Both the position numbers and the translations under genes were made by a program. Below the pieces are notes generated by a model. That model was not told the origin of the DNA. It saw only the letters and a list, made by a program, of their open reading frames with translations, and ran no database searches. 64,000 bases of DNA from Mycobacterium sp. ITM-2016-00318 (lineage in GTDB: Bacteria; Actinomycetota; Actinomycetes; Mycobacteriales; Mycobacteriaceae): the NCBI RefSeq assembly GCF_002968285.2, contig NZ_CP134400.1, positions 4,340,001 to 4,404,000 on the forward strand, written 5' to 3'. Below are positions 26,895 through 36,570 of the stretch, piece after piece. Each line of letters opens with the position of its first letter. Positions within the stretch are counted from its first letter, which is position 1.

Positions 26895-28501
26895 GCGGCG
26901 TCGTCCTGGCCTGCCGGTTCATTGGCGGCCGGTGTCTGCGATCCGGATGTAGTTCGCTGACCGGTCAAGGTATTGACGATGCGCGAGACCGGACCTTCAC
27001 CCGGGCGGATTCCCAGGGGCCGGTGGCTGGAATCGGCCTTGAGCCCTTCACGCCACTTCTCCAACGGCAGCAACGGCTTGATGGCCTCCGAGGTTCCTGC
27101 CTTTGATGTGTCTGTGTCGTTGCCGAGCTCATCCGCGTCCGGCACGACGGTGAGCTTGTTCTCGGCACCGCCTTGGGGAGCCGCAGCCGTCTGCAGGGCA
27201 CTCTGGTCGTCGTAGTCGCCGGCTCCCGTGGGGAGACCGATGTTGTCGTCGACTGGTTGGCCTGTGGTCTTGTCGTAAGCCTGGCCGCCGACACCGAAGG
27301 GCCGATAGACATCCGCCGTTCCTAGCGGCCGCAAGGTCGAGCCGGCTCCGGTGGCCTGCTGCACGGTGTCATCGATACCCACCGGGATGGCCCCGAGCAT
27401 GTTGCCGACGAGATTTATCGGATTTCCGATCGGGCTCAGCTCGAACGGCACGTGCTCGCCCGGGCTCAGGTCGCGGCGGTACTTGTCCTCTATCCATACG
27501 CGTAGCAAGGCGTCTGGAAGCGCCAGGACCGGTCCCGGCACACCGGCCTGCTCGATAAGCATGAGCAGCGGCAGTCTCGGTGCGGTCACCATGTAGTACG
27601 TGGTGTCACCGTAGGTGTCTTGATAGATGACGTAGGGATCATTGGGGTCAGTGCCGCCCGGTGCGATTGACCTGTCTGGCATTAGACCGTGTAGGAGGCT
27701 GTAAGCCGCGATCGAATTCGCGAATGCCAGCGGATCAAGTCGAGCCGGAGCGTCGCCACCCAGGAAGTCGTATTGCTGCGCGACATCGACCGTCGGGAAG
27801 ACGAGGTCGTCCTCTTCCGCTGGACTGCAAGGATCAGCGGTCGGACAACTGTTCTGTGTCGGCCCGTAGAACGGAATGCCGATTATCGGAATCGTTTGGC
27901 CCTCGAATCCACGTCCCAGGATGCCTCCGTTCGGCCGCATGGGATTGGAGACCAGCACGAACTCCGTCCCATCCAAGTTCTGATCGGGCGTGGGGTCATT
28001 GATCAAGTCGTTCTTGACGAGCGAGGCGATTACGGCGCTCTGTGAGTAGCCGAAGACAATGAAGTGTTCATTCGGACCAGGAAGCGGGGGCTCTCCAGCG
28101 GGGCTATCTACGTCAGGATCATTGTTGTAACCACAGTTGTTCGCGGTGTTGTCGATACACTGCCCTAAGTTCTGACGGCCGGCAGCAACGGAGTCTTCGA
28201 AGGTCGTCGTACCAAACGCGGGGAAGAACTCGGCCGGATAGGTCACGGCGTAGGTGTCGACGGACCCCGCCGGCACGGTGAGACCTGGCGCGATGAAGTT
28301 GTTCACCGCTTGCGCAAAGTAGCTGTTGACAAAGTCGTCCGTGTCGCCCGTCGGCGACAGCGGATGGTCCGTTCCGCCCATGATCAACGCCGTCGTGGCC
28401 AGTAGCTGAACGGCGGATGTGATCGCCGTCGACACCACAAGCGCCGGCACGGCGATCAGCGCCACCAGGACAACGACCAGCGAACGCGCAATCGCCTTCA
28501 T
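26891..28501 (-). CDS. PE-PPE-domain (alpha/beta hydrolase) secreted protein
   Basis: A 536-residue exported protein. A hydrophobic N-terminus (residues 5-40) acts as signal or anchor. The PE-PPE-type serine hydrolase domain follows at about 70-330, with the nucleophile elbow FGYSQSA (Ser153) and a GFEGQTIPIIGIPFYGPT loop. The C-terminal ~200 residues are low-complexity, Pro/Gly/Asp-rich. There is no N-terminal PE or PPE helical domain. Related mycobacterial proteins act as esterases, so fatty-ester hydrolysis at the cell surface is plausible. ATG 28501 is supported by a GGGAAGGGAAG ribosome-binding region and the signal sequence. Confidence 0.82.
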   Translation of the reverse strand: MKAIARSLVVVLVALIAVPALVVSTAITSAVQLLATTALIMGGTDHPLSPTGDTDDFVNSYFAQAVNNFIAPGLTVPAGSVDTYAVTYPAEFFPAFGTTTFEDSVAAGRQNLGQCIDNTANNCGYNNDPDVDSPAGEPPLPGPNEHFIVFGYSQSAVIASLVKNDLINDPTPDQNLDGTEFVLVSNPMRPNGGILGRGFEGQTIPIIGIPFYGPTQNSCPTADPCSPAEEDDLVFPTVDVAQQYDFLGGDAPARLDPLAFANSIAAYSLLHGLMPDRSIAPGGTDPNDPYVIYQDTYGDTTYYMVTAPRLPLLMLIEQAGVPGPVLALPDALLRVWIEDKYRRDLSPGEHVPFELSPIGNPINLVGNMLGAIPVGIDDTVQQATGAGSTLRPLGTADVYRPFGVGGQAYDKTTGQPVDDNIGLPTGAGDYDDQSALQTAAAPQGGAENKLTVVPDADELGNDTDTSKAGTSEAIKPLLPLEKWREGLKADSSHRPLGIRPGEGPVSRIVNTLTGQRTTSGSQTPAANEPAGQDDAA

Positions 28502-28836
28502 TAGCGGAACTTCCCTTCCCCACTTCACCGAATCGCGCCCGCCCACTTTCAGCGACGACGCTAAGAAATCACTGCGAGTCCCCACCTCCCAGTACAAAAG
28601 CATTTTGCACCATATCTGAAGGAATTGATAGCTATACGGGCAAAGTTTTCTGAGTCTCGCGAAGCGGCTATCCATTGCGCGCAAACCGGCCGCTGCGCCA
28701 CCTTGCGAGGCAAACCGATGTCGCACCCCGTCAGCTCCGGATGACGACCGGCGCACCTTCGCGGCGATTCTCCCTCCATCGGCGTTTTGCCGACCGTAGA
28801 GTCATGGCGCAGATTTCAACCGACACGGGAGACCCA
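28502..28836. other. Divergent intergenic region, AT-richer than flanks
   Basis: These 335 bp separate two divergent exported-protein genes. No protein-like frame was seen. The centre is AT-rich and contains GTACAAAAGCATTTTGCAC (28592-28610), an almost perfect inverted repeat with 8-bp arms, one mismatch and a 3-nt centre, a candidate operator. Promoters for both genes are expected here; none was assigned. Confidence 0.4.
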
Positions 28837-29517
28837 ATGAGAAAACTGAGGGCCGGCGGCATCGCGATTCTTGCCGTCGTACTCGGCCTCGGCCTGGCGA
28901 GCTGCAGCTCCGACGAAAAGAAGGATGACGCGGGCGGCTCAGCGCAGGCTTCGTCTTCGAAGGCGCCGAGCACCACAAAGGCGCCCTACTCCCCGACGAT
29001 CCCCGAGTACATCAAGCAAAATGGCATCACCGAGGCGCCGGTGAAGAAAGGCGATCCGGGGTCACCCGACGTAATTCTTCCGTTCCCACCCGGTTGGGAA
29101 GACATAGGCCCCGGCACCCCCGCGTGGGCCTGGGGCGGGATCAAATTCACCGGCGACCCGGCGGTGGCCCAGAACCCGCCGACGATCATCGCGCTCCTCT
29201 CAAAGCTGACGGGCAATGTCGATCCGGCGAAGATCCTCGAGTTCGCCCCCGGTGAGATGAAGAACCTGCCCGGTTACGAAGGCGATGGTGTCGGCTCCGC
29301 CACCAAACTCAGCGGTTTCGACGCCTGGCAAATCGGCGGCACCTACATCAAGAACGGCGTCAAGCATGCTGTGGCGCAGAAAACGGTCGTCATCCCGGCA
29401 CGTGACGGCGTGTTCGTCCTGCAGCTCAATGCTGACGGCACGGAGGATCAGATGGGAGTCCTGGCGGACGCTACCAACATCATCGACGAGCAAACCAAGA
29501 TCACTCCGGCGCCGTGA
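28837..29517 (+). CDS. LpqN-family lipoprotein
   Basis: A 226-residue lipoprotein. The signal peptide (residues 1-22) ends in lipobox LASC with Cys23, followed by a Lys/Asp/Ser-rich linker. The mature domain has TIPEYIKQNGI, PFPPGWEDIG and an FDAWQIGGTY segment, matching the LpqN/LpqT family also seen at the start of the window. ATG 28837 has a GGGAGA sequence just upstream. The stop overlaps the next gene (GTGA), and a third gene follows, so the three form an operon. Family members bind hydrophobic ligands or other exported proteins; the role here is unknown. Confidence 0.83.
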   Translation: MRKLRAGGIAILAVVLGLGLASCSSDEKKDDAGGSAQASSSKAPSTTKAPYSPTIPEYIKQNGITEAPVKKGDPGSPDVILPFPPGWEDIGPGTPAWAWGGIKFTGDPAVAQNPPTIIALLSKLTGNVDPAKILEFAPGEMKNLPGYEGDGVGSATKLSGFDAWQIGGTYIKNGVKHAVAQKTVVIPARDGVFVLQLNADGTEDQMGVLADATNIIDEQTKITPAP

Positions 29518-29801
29518 CGGCGGTTCAGCCCTCCGCACCGATCGAGCCGCGAGCGCCGCAGCGCGGGCAGACTCGAGAGGAGCGGGGCCGCGACATCAGC
29601 GCTGCCCAAGCGGAGGCCGAAGCCGAGACCCCGACGGTGAAGAAGTACCTCAAGATGGCAAGCCCGCAGTTCCTGTGGTCGATGGCCGAGGGATACCCCG
29701 TGGTGCTCAAGCAGTTCATCCAGTTCTGTTTGATCATCATCTATCCCGACCAGAGAAAGCACCATCCCGAGGAGTACGCCGAATCGCAGAGGAAGAAGTA
29801 G
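29514..29801 (+). CDS. Small conserved-looking protein of unknown function
   Basis: A 95-residue basic protein. The N-terminal ~45 residues are polar and Ala/Glu-rich; the C-terminal half (KKYLKMASPQFLWSMAEGYP, then an LKQFIQFCLIIIYP hydrophobic stretch) looks folded or membrane-associated. GTG 29514 overlaps the lipoprotein stop by 4 nt, and the next gene begins 10 bp after the stop. No family was recognised. Position between the two neighbours argues for a shared role. Confidence 0.6.
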   Translation: MTAVQPSAPIEPRAPQRGQTREERGRDISAAQAEAEAETPTVKKYLKMASPQFLWSMAEGYPVVLKQFIQFCLIIIYPDQRKHHPEEYAESQRKK

Positions 29802-29810
29802 CGACAAGGC

Positions 29811-30716
29811 GTGGGACTCTTAGATCGCTCGTCAAATGTACGCGTGACGGTGACGCCTGACGTGGTTCGTCCGCGCCAGGCGGTCACCGCCACCGTTACG
29901 ACCGCAAAGCCGATCGACAAGGTGACTGCGGCGCGGCTGGAATGGGGCTACGACAACTTCTATCGCTACCAGTGGGCCGGTCGCGCCGACTCGGCGGCCG
30001 CTGCGGCCAACGACACGCTGTGGATGGCCGGGGAAGTCGGCACCAACTACGGCGGTGAGCGCGACACTGACGACTGGGTCAGCGTGAGCAACGTCGAACT
30101 CCCGATGGTGATGGACGAATTCACCGGCGCAACAGACAGTTTCAAGGTGCCGTCGTGGGCGCCGGGCTCATCGGCAGAGGTGGCCCGGTGGGCGTGCCGG
30201 CTCGTGATCGACCGCGGCGGACGCGACGTCGACGTACGCGCCGAGTTTCGCGTGGTGATCGGTACGGCCGACGTCGACGTTCCCGACGAACCGATCGAGC
30301 GCTACATGGGTGAGGGCGCCACCCATATCGATATCCTGATTCCGTCGTCGGTTTGCATTGCCGGCCAAGACATCACGGGCCAACTCGTGTGTCGCCCACA
30401 GCAGGACCTGCCCACCGCCGACATCGCCGTGTACTGGCAACGTCACCGTGAACACCATCCGCTCAAGCGTTATCCGGGCCAGGACGGGGCGCTCGACGGG
30501 CCACCGCTGTATCTGGGCAAGAAGATCCCGATGCGTGGCGGAACCGAGTTCGGCCTACCGTTTGCGCTGCCGTTACCCGCCGACGCCGCGCCCACCGCGA
30601 CGGCGGTGCACTCGTCGGTGTCGTGGTTCATCGGCGCGCGGATCTCCTACACCGGCTTCACCACACATCAGCTCGAACGCGTCCGGCGGCCGATCGCGGT
30701 CGTCAATGCCGAATAG
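29811..30716 (+). CDS. Arrestin-fold/Spo0M-like cytoplasmic protein
   Basis: A 301-residue soluble protein without a signal peptide. The N-terminus RVTVTPDVVRPRQAVTATVT and repeated beta-strand segments through SFKVPSWAPGSSAEVARWAC and EFGLPFALPLPADAAPTATA suggest two beta-sandwich domains of the arrestin-like Spo0M type. This is a pattern-based suggestion. It ends the lipoprotein operon and is convergent with the shikimate-dehydrogenase-like gene, with no spacer between the stops. Function unknown. Confidence 0.6.
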   Translation: MGLLDRSSNVRVTVTPDVVRPRQAVTATVTTAKPIDKVTAARLEWGYDNFYRYQWAGRADSAAAAANDTLWMAGEVGTNYGGERDTDDWVSVSNVELPMVMDEFTGATDSFKVPSWAPGSSAEVARWACRLVIDRGGRDVDVRAEFRVVIGTADVDVPDEPIERYMGEGATHIDILIPSSVCIAGQDITGQLVCRPQQDLPTADIAVYWQRHREHHPLKRYPGQDGALDGPPLYLGKKIPMRGGTEFGLPFALPLPADAAPTATAVHSSVSWFIGARISYTGFTTHQLERVRRPIAVVNAE

Positions 30717-31534
30717 TCAGGCCCGCGAGACAGCCGACGCGTCGGCGACCTGCTCCGCTGTCGGTCGCACTCCCGTGTAGCGCTCGAACTGTTCCGCGGC
30801 CTGCAGTGCGATCACCTCGCCTCCGGTGATGACCTTCACACCTGCCTCACGCGCCGCGACTACCAGCGGCGTCTCCGACGGCAACGCCACCACATCGAAG
30901 ACGGTGTGCGCCTTGCGGATTGTCGGGTTCTCGAAGGGACTCGTCTGAGCTCCCGGTCCGCCGGCCATCCCGATCGGCGTCACATTGACGATGACGTCGG
31001 CCGTGTGCACTCCCACCTCGGATGCGTAGTCGTAGTCGAGCTGACCTGCCAGCGCGCCGCCGGTCTCCTCGTTGCGGGCGACCAGCAACCCGTTGCGAAA
31101 CCCGCTGTCTCGGAATGCCGCACCGACCGCACTGGCCATACCGCCGCTGCCGTGGATCAGCACTGACTGCGAGCTGTGCAGGCCGTGCTCGTCGATGAGC
31201 CGCTGCACGGCGATGTAGTCGGTGTTCGAGGCGGACAGGTGTCCGTGGTCGTTGAAGATCGTGTTGACGGCATTGATCGCCCGAGCGGAGTCCTCGACCT
31301 TGTCGACGAGCGCTAGGACGTCCTGCTTGAACGGCATCGACACCGAGCAGCCACGGATTCCGAGCGCGCGCACGCCACCGATCGCCGCGCCGATATCGGT
31401 TGTGGCGAACGCCTTGTAGATGAAGTCGAGCCCCAGCAGGTCGTAGAGATAATTGTGAAACCGCGTGCCGATGTTGCTCGGCCTGGCGGCCAGCGATATG
31501 CACAGCCTCGTGTCCTTGCTCAGCGGTGGTCGCA

Positions 31535-31535
<1 letters not shown>
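30717..31535 (-). CDS. Shikimate dehydrogenase-like protein
   Basis: A 272-residue NADP-dependent dehydrogenase of the AroE/YdiB family. Substrate-side GCSVSMPFKQDVL contains the catalytic Lys, AINAVNTI and NTDY follow, and a nucleotide loop (HGSGGMASAV) precedes IVNVTPIGM. The normal SDH N-terminal substrate serines are replaced by SLAARPSNIG, so it may use quinate or another substrate. The ATG overlaps the stop of the acetyltransferase gene (TGATG), so the two are coupled. It is unlikely to be the main aroE, which usually lies in the aro cluster. Confidence 0.82.
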
Positions 31536-32542
<1,007 letters not shown>

Positions 32543-34021
32543 CTACCGTCCCGGCGCGTCGGGTGCGGAGAACTCCGTGGCCTGCGTTCGGCCCCGCAGC
32601 ACCTCGCTGCCCTTGGCGGTCCACTGCCCGCGTTCGTCGGCATCGGCCCGCTCGATCGCCGCCGACGAGCACAAAATTCGCCGATCCGACGTCTTCGCGA
32701 GGTCCGCGAGCCGCGCCGCCTCGTTGACCGGGTCGCCGATCACCGTGTACTCGTATCGGTTCTCCGCACCGATGTTGCCCGCGAAGACCGGACCCGCCGA
32801 CACACCGATCCCGAAGTCGACCAGGGGCAGCTCCTTCAACTGCTCGCCGAGGGCGCGGGCGGTCGCCAGCGCCGCCGAAGCGGCGCCTTCGCTGTGAAAC
32901 GGCGCACCGAACACCGCCAGCGCCGCGTCGCCCTGGAACTTGTTGATCATCCCGTCTCTTGCGTCGACGGCGTTGACGACGATGCGGAAGAAGTCGTTGA
33001 GCACCTCGGCGACCCGTTCCGGCGGATGGCTGGCCGCCAGTTCCGTCGACCCCGTCAGATCGATGAACAGGATCGCCGCTTCCTCGACGTCGCCTTTCAT
33101 CGACGCGCCCTCTTCGATGGCACGGCGGGCGACGTTGGTACCGACATGCTTGCCGAACAGGTCGCGTACCCGTTCGCGTTCCGCGAGACCGGCGACCATT
33201 CTATTGAATCCGGCCTGCAGCCTGCCGATTTCGGAACGTTCGAACATGTCGACCTCGGTGTCGAACCTACCCTTCTCGATCTCGGCCATCGCGTCAACGA
33301 CTTCGCCTATCGGATCGGAGATGGATCTCGACGTGAGGATCATTGTCGGCAGACCCAAAAGGACCGCCGCCAACGCAACAACCAGCGCCGCGCTTTCGAC
33401 CGACGCCGTCTTCGGGATCAACCAGCCGTTGGTGCGCACGACTACCAGCGCAACGATGACAAGGCACGGCAGCGCACTGCAGAGCAGCCAGAGCAGAATC
33501 AGCCGCGCGAAGACGCTGGGGGCCGCGACGAGGCGTTCCGAGGCGTGAGTCGCGGCCGCAAGCATCGGGCGAATGAGTCTGATCGTCAACAACAGGCCGA
33601 TACCTGTCGCGGCCGATCCGCCGAGCACGACACCGAAAGCCGTTGCCACGACAACGCCCATCCCGCCGTCCAGGTTGAGCAGGACCGAGATGGCCCCGCT
33701 GATCGTCCACGTGCCCGCAAGGAGCGCGGATTGGCGAGCGAACAGCCGGGTCAACCCTTTTCGCTGCTGATCATCAGGCTCGAGACCGTGGTTGAACCAC
33801 TTCAGCGTCGGCGAGATGTTCAACACAGCGCCCACTACGATGACGACCGTGCCGACGGCGACCAGCACTGCCGAGCCGATGATATTGGCCCTGGTGAAGT
33901 AGTTCTGCGCGCCGGTGAGCGCCTCACCGCCGAGCGGGATCAGGATTGCGACGGCCGCGGTGATCGACAGCAGGTATGCACCTGCGAGCCGGCTCGCATA
34001 GTTGGCCGCCAAGCTGCTCAT
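32543..34021 (-). CDS. Membrane class III adenylate cyclase with HAMP domain
   Basis: A 492-residue cyclase. Six hydrophobic segments lie between about 12 and 235, a HAMP domain at about 225-290, and the cyclase domain from about 310. Metal ligands are Asp321 (ILFIDLTGS) and Asp365 (KFQGDAALAVFG); Lys361 and Asp430 (YTVIGDPVN) are the adenine-specifying pair, and Asn433/Arg437 (NEAAR) the transition-state residues, so all catalytic positions are intact and ATP is the expected substrate. The layout resembles M. tuberculosis Rv1318c-1320c and Rv3645. The downstream gene is the cAMP-dependent acetyltransferase, 9 bp away. Confidence 0.92.
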   Translation of the reverse strand: MSSLAANYASRLAGAYLLSITAAVAILIPLGGEALTGAQNYFTRANIIGSAVLVAVGTVVIVVGAVLNISPTLKWFNHGLEPDDQQRKGLTRLFARQSALLAGTWTISGAISVLLNLDGGMGVVVATAFGVVLGGSAATGIGLLLTIRLIRPMLAAATHASERLVAAPSVFARLILLWLLCSALPCLVIVALVVVRTNGWLIPKTASVESAALVVALAAVLLGLPTMILTSRSISDPIGEVVDAMAEIEKGRFDTEVDMFERSEIGRLQAGFNRMVAGLAERERVRDLFGKHVGTNVARRAIEEGASMKGDVEEAAILFIDLTGSTELAASHPPERVAEVLNDFFRIVVNAVDARDGMINKFQGDAALAVFGAPFHSEGAASAALATARALGEQLKELPLVDFGIGVSAGPVFAGNIGAENRYEYTVIGDPVNEAARLADLAKTSDRRILCSSAAIERADADERGQWTAKGSEVLRGRTQATEFSAPDAPGR

Positions 34022-34048
34022 GTGAACAAGGTAGCGACCTGCGCCGCT

Positions 34049-35314
34049 TTACGGGATCGCCTTGAACTCCATGTGCAGTTCGGCGAGTCCGCGCATGATG
34101 AATGTCGGTTCATAGTCGTATCGGCGGGCGTCCTGCGGACCGTGGTGCTCCTCGGAGATGCGGAAATCGGTCAGCCTGTCGAGGATCCGGTTCAGCGAGA
34201 TCCTCCCTTCTGTCCGCGCCAGCGGGGCTCCTGGACACGAATGCACGCCGCGGACGAATGCGATCTGCTCGCGGACATTGCGCCGGTCGGGGCGGAATGT
34301 GTCGGGGTCGTCGAACTTGCGGGCGTCGCGGTTGCATGCGCCGGGCAGCAGCATGACGGTGCTGCCCGCGGGCACAGCGGTTCCGCCGATCGTCGTCGAT
34401 GTGCGGGCCATCCGGAAGTGCGACTTCACCGGGCTTTCGATCCTCAGGGTCTCCTCGAGAAACGCCGGGATCCGGCCACGGTCCTCACGGAGATACGTTT
34501 CGTACTCCGGGTTCTCGGCCACGATGCGCATCGCGGAGCTGACGAGCTTCGTCGTCGTCTCGGTTCCTGCGGCGAAAAGGAACGTGGAGAGATTCATCAC
34601 ATCTTCGATGTCCGGCGTCGACCCGTCCTCGTACTTGGCCTGCGCCAGTTCGGTCAGCACGTCGCCCCGCGGGTCGCGGCGGCGATTCTCGATGTAGGCG
34701 TAGAACTTGTCGTTCAGCCACTGCAGGGGGTTGTGCGTGGTGGGCGCCTCCTCGCCGAGTTGACCGACCAGTTCGCCGGAGAACACGGCGCGAAACTCCT
34801 CGTGATCCGCGGCGGGCACACCGAGCAGGTCGGCAATGACCAAGAGCGAGAACGGCTTCGCGTAGTCGTCCAGGAACTCGCACGATCCGCGATCGACGAA
34901 GTTGTCGAGCTGTAGGTCGGCGAGCCGCCACATGAAGTCCTCGTTCTCCTTGAGGCGTTTGGGCGTGATGAGTTTGTTCAGCAGACCCCGTGTCCTGGTG
35001 TGCAGCGGCGGGTCCTGGGTGGTGATGTGCTCGCTCATCGGGACCGCCATGCGGTGCTGCTCGATCAGGTCGGAGACGTCGTCGCCGCCCGGCCCGAACG
35101 GCATCCCGGCGAACGGGCCCGCCACCGAGTTGCACGATGAGAACGCCGGGTCCTTGTAGACCGAGAGCGCCTCCTCGTAGCCCGTCACCGCCAGCACGTT
35201 GAACGGCGTGGCCTGTGTGACAGGACATTTCGACCGCAGGTGATCGAAGTACGGGTACGGGTCGGGAACGAGCGACTCGTCGGTGAAGAAGTCGACTGTG
35301 TCGAAGTCGGTCAC
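34049..35314 (-). CDS. Cytochrome P450
   Basis: A 421-residue soluble bacterial P450. The I-helix oxygen motif is AAGTETTT (about 248-255), the ExxR pair is E288/R291 (EETLR), and the haem loop FVRGVHSCPG places the ligand Cys at 360. It would need a ferredoxin and reductase, neither of which is in the cluster. It is the last gene of the eight-gene minus-strand operon, 13 bp after the preceding P450. Family number and substrate were not recognised; the aldehyde dehydrogenase and SDR in the operon suggest stepwise oxidation of an alkyl or terpenoid-like side chain. Confidence 0.93.
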   Translation of the reverse strand: MTDFDTVDFFTDESLVPDPYPYFDHLRSKCPVTQATPFNVLAVTGYEEALSVYKDPAFSSCNSVAGPFAGMPFGPGGDDVSDLIEQHRMAVPMSEHITTQDPPLHTRTRGLLNKLITPKRLKENEDFMWRLADLQLDNFVDRGSCEFLDDYAKPFSLLVIADLLGVPAADHEEFRAVFSGELVGQLGEEAPTTHNPLQWLNDKFYAYIENRRRDPRGDVLTELAQAKYEDGSTPDIEDVMNLSTFLFAAGTETTTKLVSSAMRIVAENPEYETYLREDRGRIPAFLEETLRIESPVKSHFRMARTSTTIGGTAVPAGSTVMLLPGACNRDARKFDDPDTFRPDRRNVREQIAFVRGVHSCPGAPLARTEGRISLNRILDRLTDFRISEEHHGPQDARRYDYEPTFIMRGLAELHMEFKAIP

Positions 35315-35327
35315 GCAACACTCCTGT

Positions 35328-36560
35328 TCATGGCGAGCTTGGCGCGGGGACGGGGTCGTAGAGCACTGGTAGTGAGGTCGGCGAGCGAAACACCATGCCG
35401 CGGATGTGCGGGTCGTCGCCGTCGGGGTCCAGTCGCAGGTTTCCCAGCCGGTCCAGCAGGAGGTTGACCGCTGTGCGCATCTCGAGCCGCGCCAGATGCA
35501 TGCCGAGGCAGACGTGCACGCCGTGTCCCCAACTGATCGGTACCTTCGCCTGCCGGAAGATGTCGAACCGGTCAGGGTCGGGATAGCGGTCCTCCTGCCG
35601 ATTGGCGGCGCCGAGCATCGGCATCACCGAACAGCCCTGCGGGATCGAGACTCCGCCGAGTTCGGTGTCGCGCGTCGCGACCCGCGTGATGTTGAGTAGC
35701 GGGGCGTCCCAGCGCACCGCCTCCTCGATGGCCTGCGGGATCAGCGACCGGTCCGCGCGGACCGCCTCGAGTTGATCCTCGTTGGTCAGCAAGCCGAACA
35801 GCAGGTTGCCGAGCGATCGGTACGTCGTCTCCACCCCGGCGGGCAGCAGCAGCCGGATGAAGGAGTAGATGTCCTCGTCGTCGAGCTTGTGCCCGTCGAT
35901 TTCCGCCGCCGCCAGGCTGCTGATCAAGTCCTCGCGCGGTTCTTTCCTGCGCTCCTGCAGGATCGGCTTGAAGTAATCGACCAGCGCCTGCGACGCGGCC
36001 AGGCCACGCTCCGGGTTGACGGTGAAGCTCAGCATCGAGATCGACCAGCGCTGAAACTGCGGAAAGTCCTTCTCCGGCAAGCCGAGCAGCGCGGCGATGA
36101 TGCGGGTCGGGTACGGGAACGTGAACGTCTTGACCAAGTCGGTCCTGCCGTCGGCGGCGAACGTGTCGATCAGCTCATTGCCGATGCGCCCGACTATCTC
36201 GTCCTCCCAGCGCACCAACGCCTTCTGGGTGAACGCCTTGGTGACCAGCGACCGGAGCCTGCCATGCACCGGTTCGTCCATGCCCAGCATCACGCCGTGG
36301 CCCAGCACGTCGCCGAAGATCTGGATCACGGCGTTCGACGAGAACGTCTCGTTGTCACGCAGCATCTGCTGGATATCTTCGTGCCGGTAGACGATGAAGA
36401 CGGGCTTGCCCTCTTCGCCCGGCATCGCGGACATGTCGATGCGCTGAATGGGTGTCTCGCGACGCTGTTTGGCCAACTCGGGGTACGGGTCACGCACGTT
36501 CCCCGAGACGACGTCGTCGAATGCCCCGAAGTCCTCGAGGTCGTCGAACAAATCTGACAT
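35328..36560 (-). CDS. Cytochrome P450
   Basis: A 410-residue P450. The I-helix has AGVETT (241-246), in which Val replaces the more usual residue before Glu-Thr. ExxR is EAVR (280-283) and the haem loop ISWGHGVHVCLG has Cys351, with Trp in place of the usual Phe. It is only distantly similar to the P450 downstream, so the two are unlikely to be recent duplicates and probably catalyse different steps. It starts 10 bp after the aldehyde dehydrogenase stop in the same operon. Confidence 0.92.
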   Translation of the reverse strand: MSDLFDDLEDFGAFDDVVSGNVRDPYPELAKQRRETPIQRIDMSAMPGEEGKPVFIVYRHEDIQQMLRDNETFSSNAVIQIFGDVLGHGVMLGMDEPVHGRLRSLVTKAFTQKALVRWEDEIVGRIGNELIDTFAADGRTDLVKTFTFPYPTRIIAALLGLPEKDFPQFQRWSISMLSFTVNPERGLAASQALVDYFKPILQERRKEPREDLISSLAAAEIDGHKLDDEDIYSFIRLLLPAGVETTYRSLGNLLFGLLTNEDQLEAVRADRSLIPQAIEEAVRWDAPLLNITRVATRDTELGGVSIPQGCSVMPMLGAANRQEDRYPDPDRFDIFRQAKVPISWGHGVHVCLGMHLARLEMRTAVNLLLDRLGNLRLDPDGDDPHIRGMVFRSPTSLPVLYDPVPAPSSP

Positions 36561-36570
36561 GCTGCTCCTT

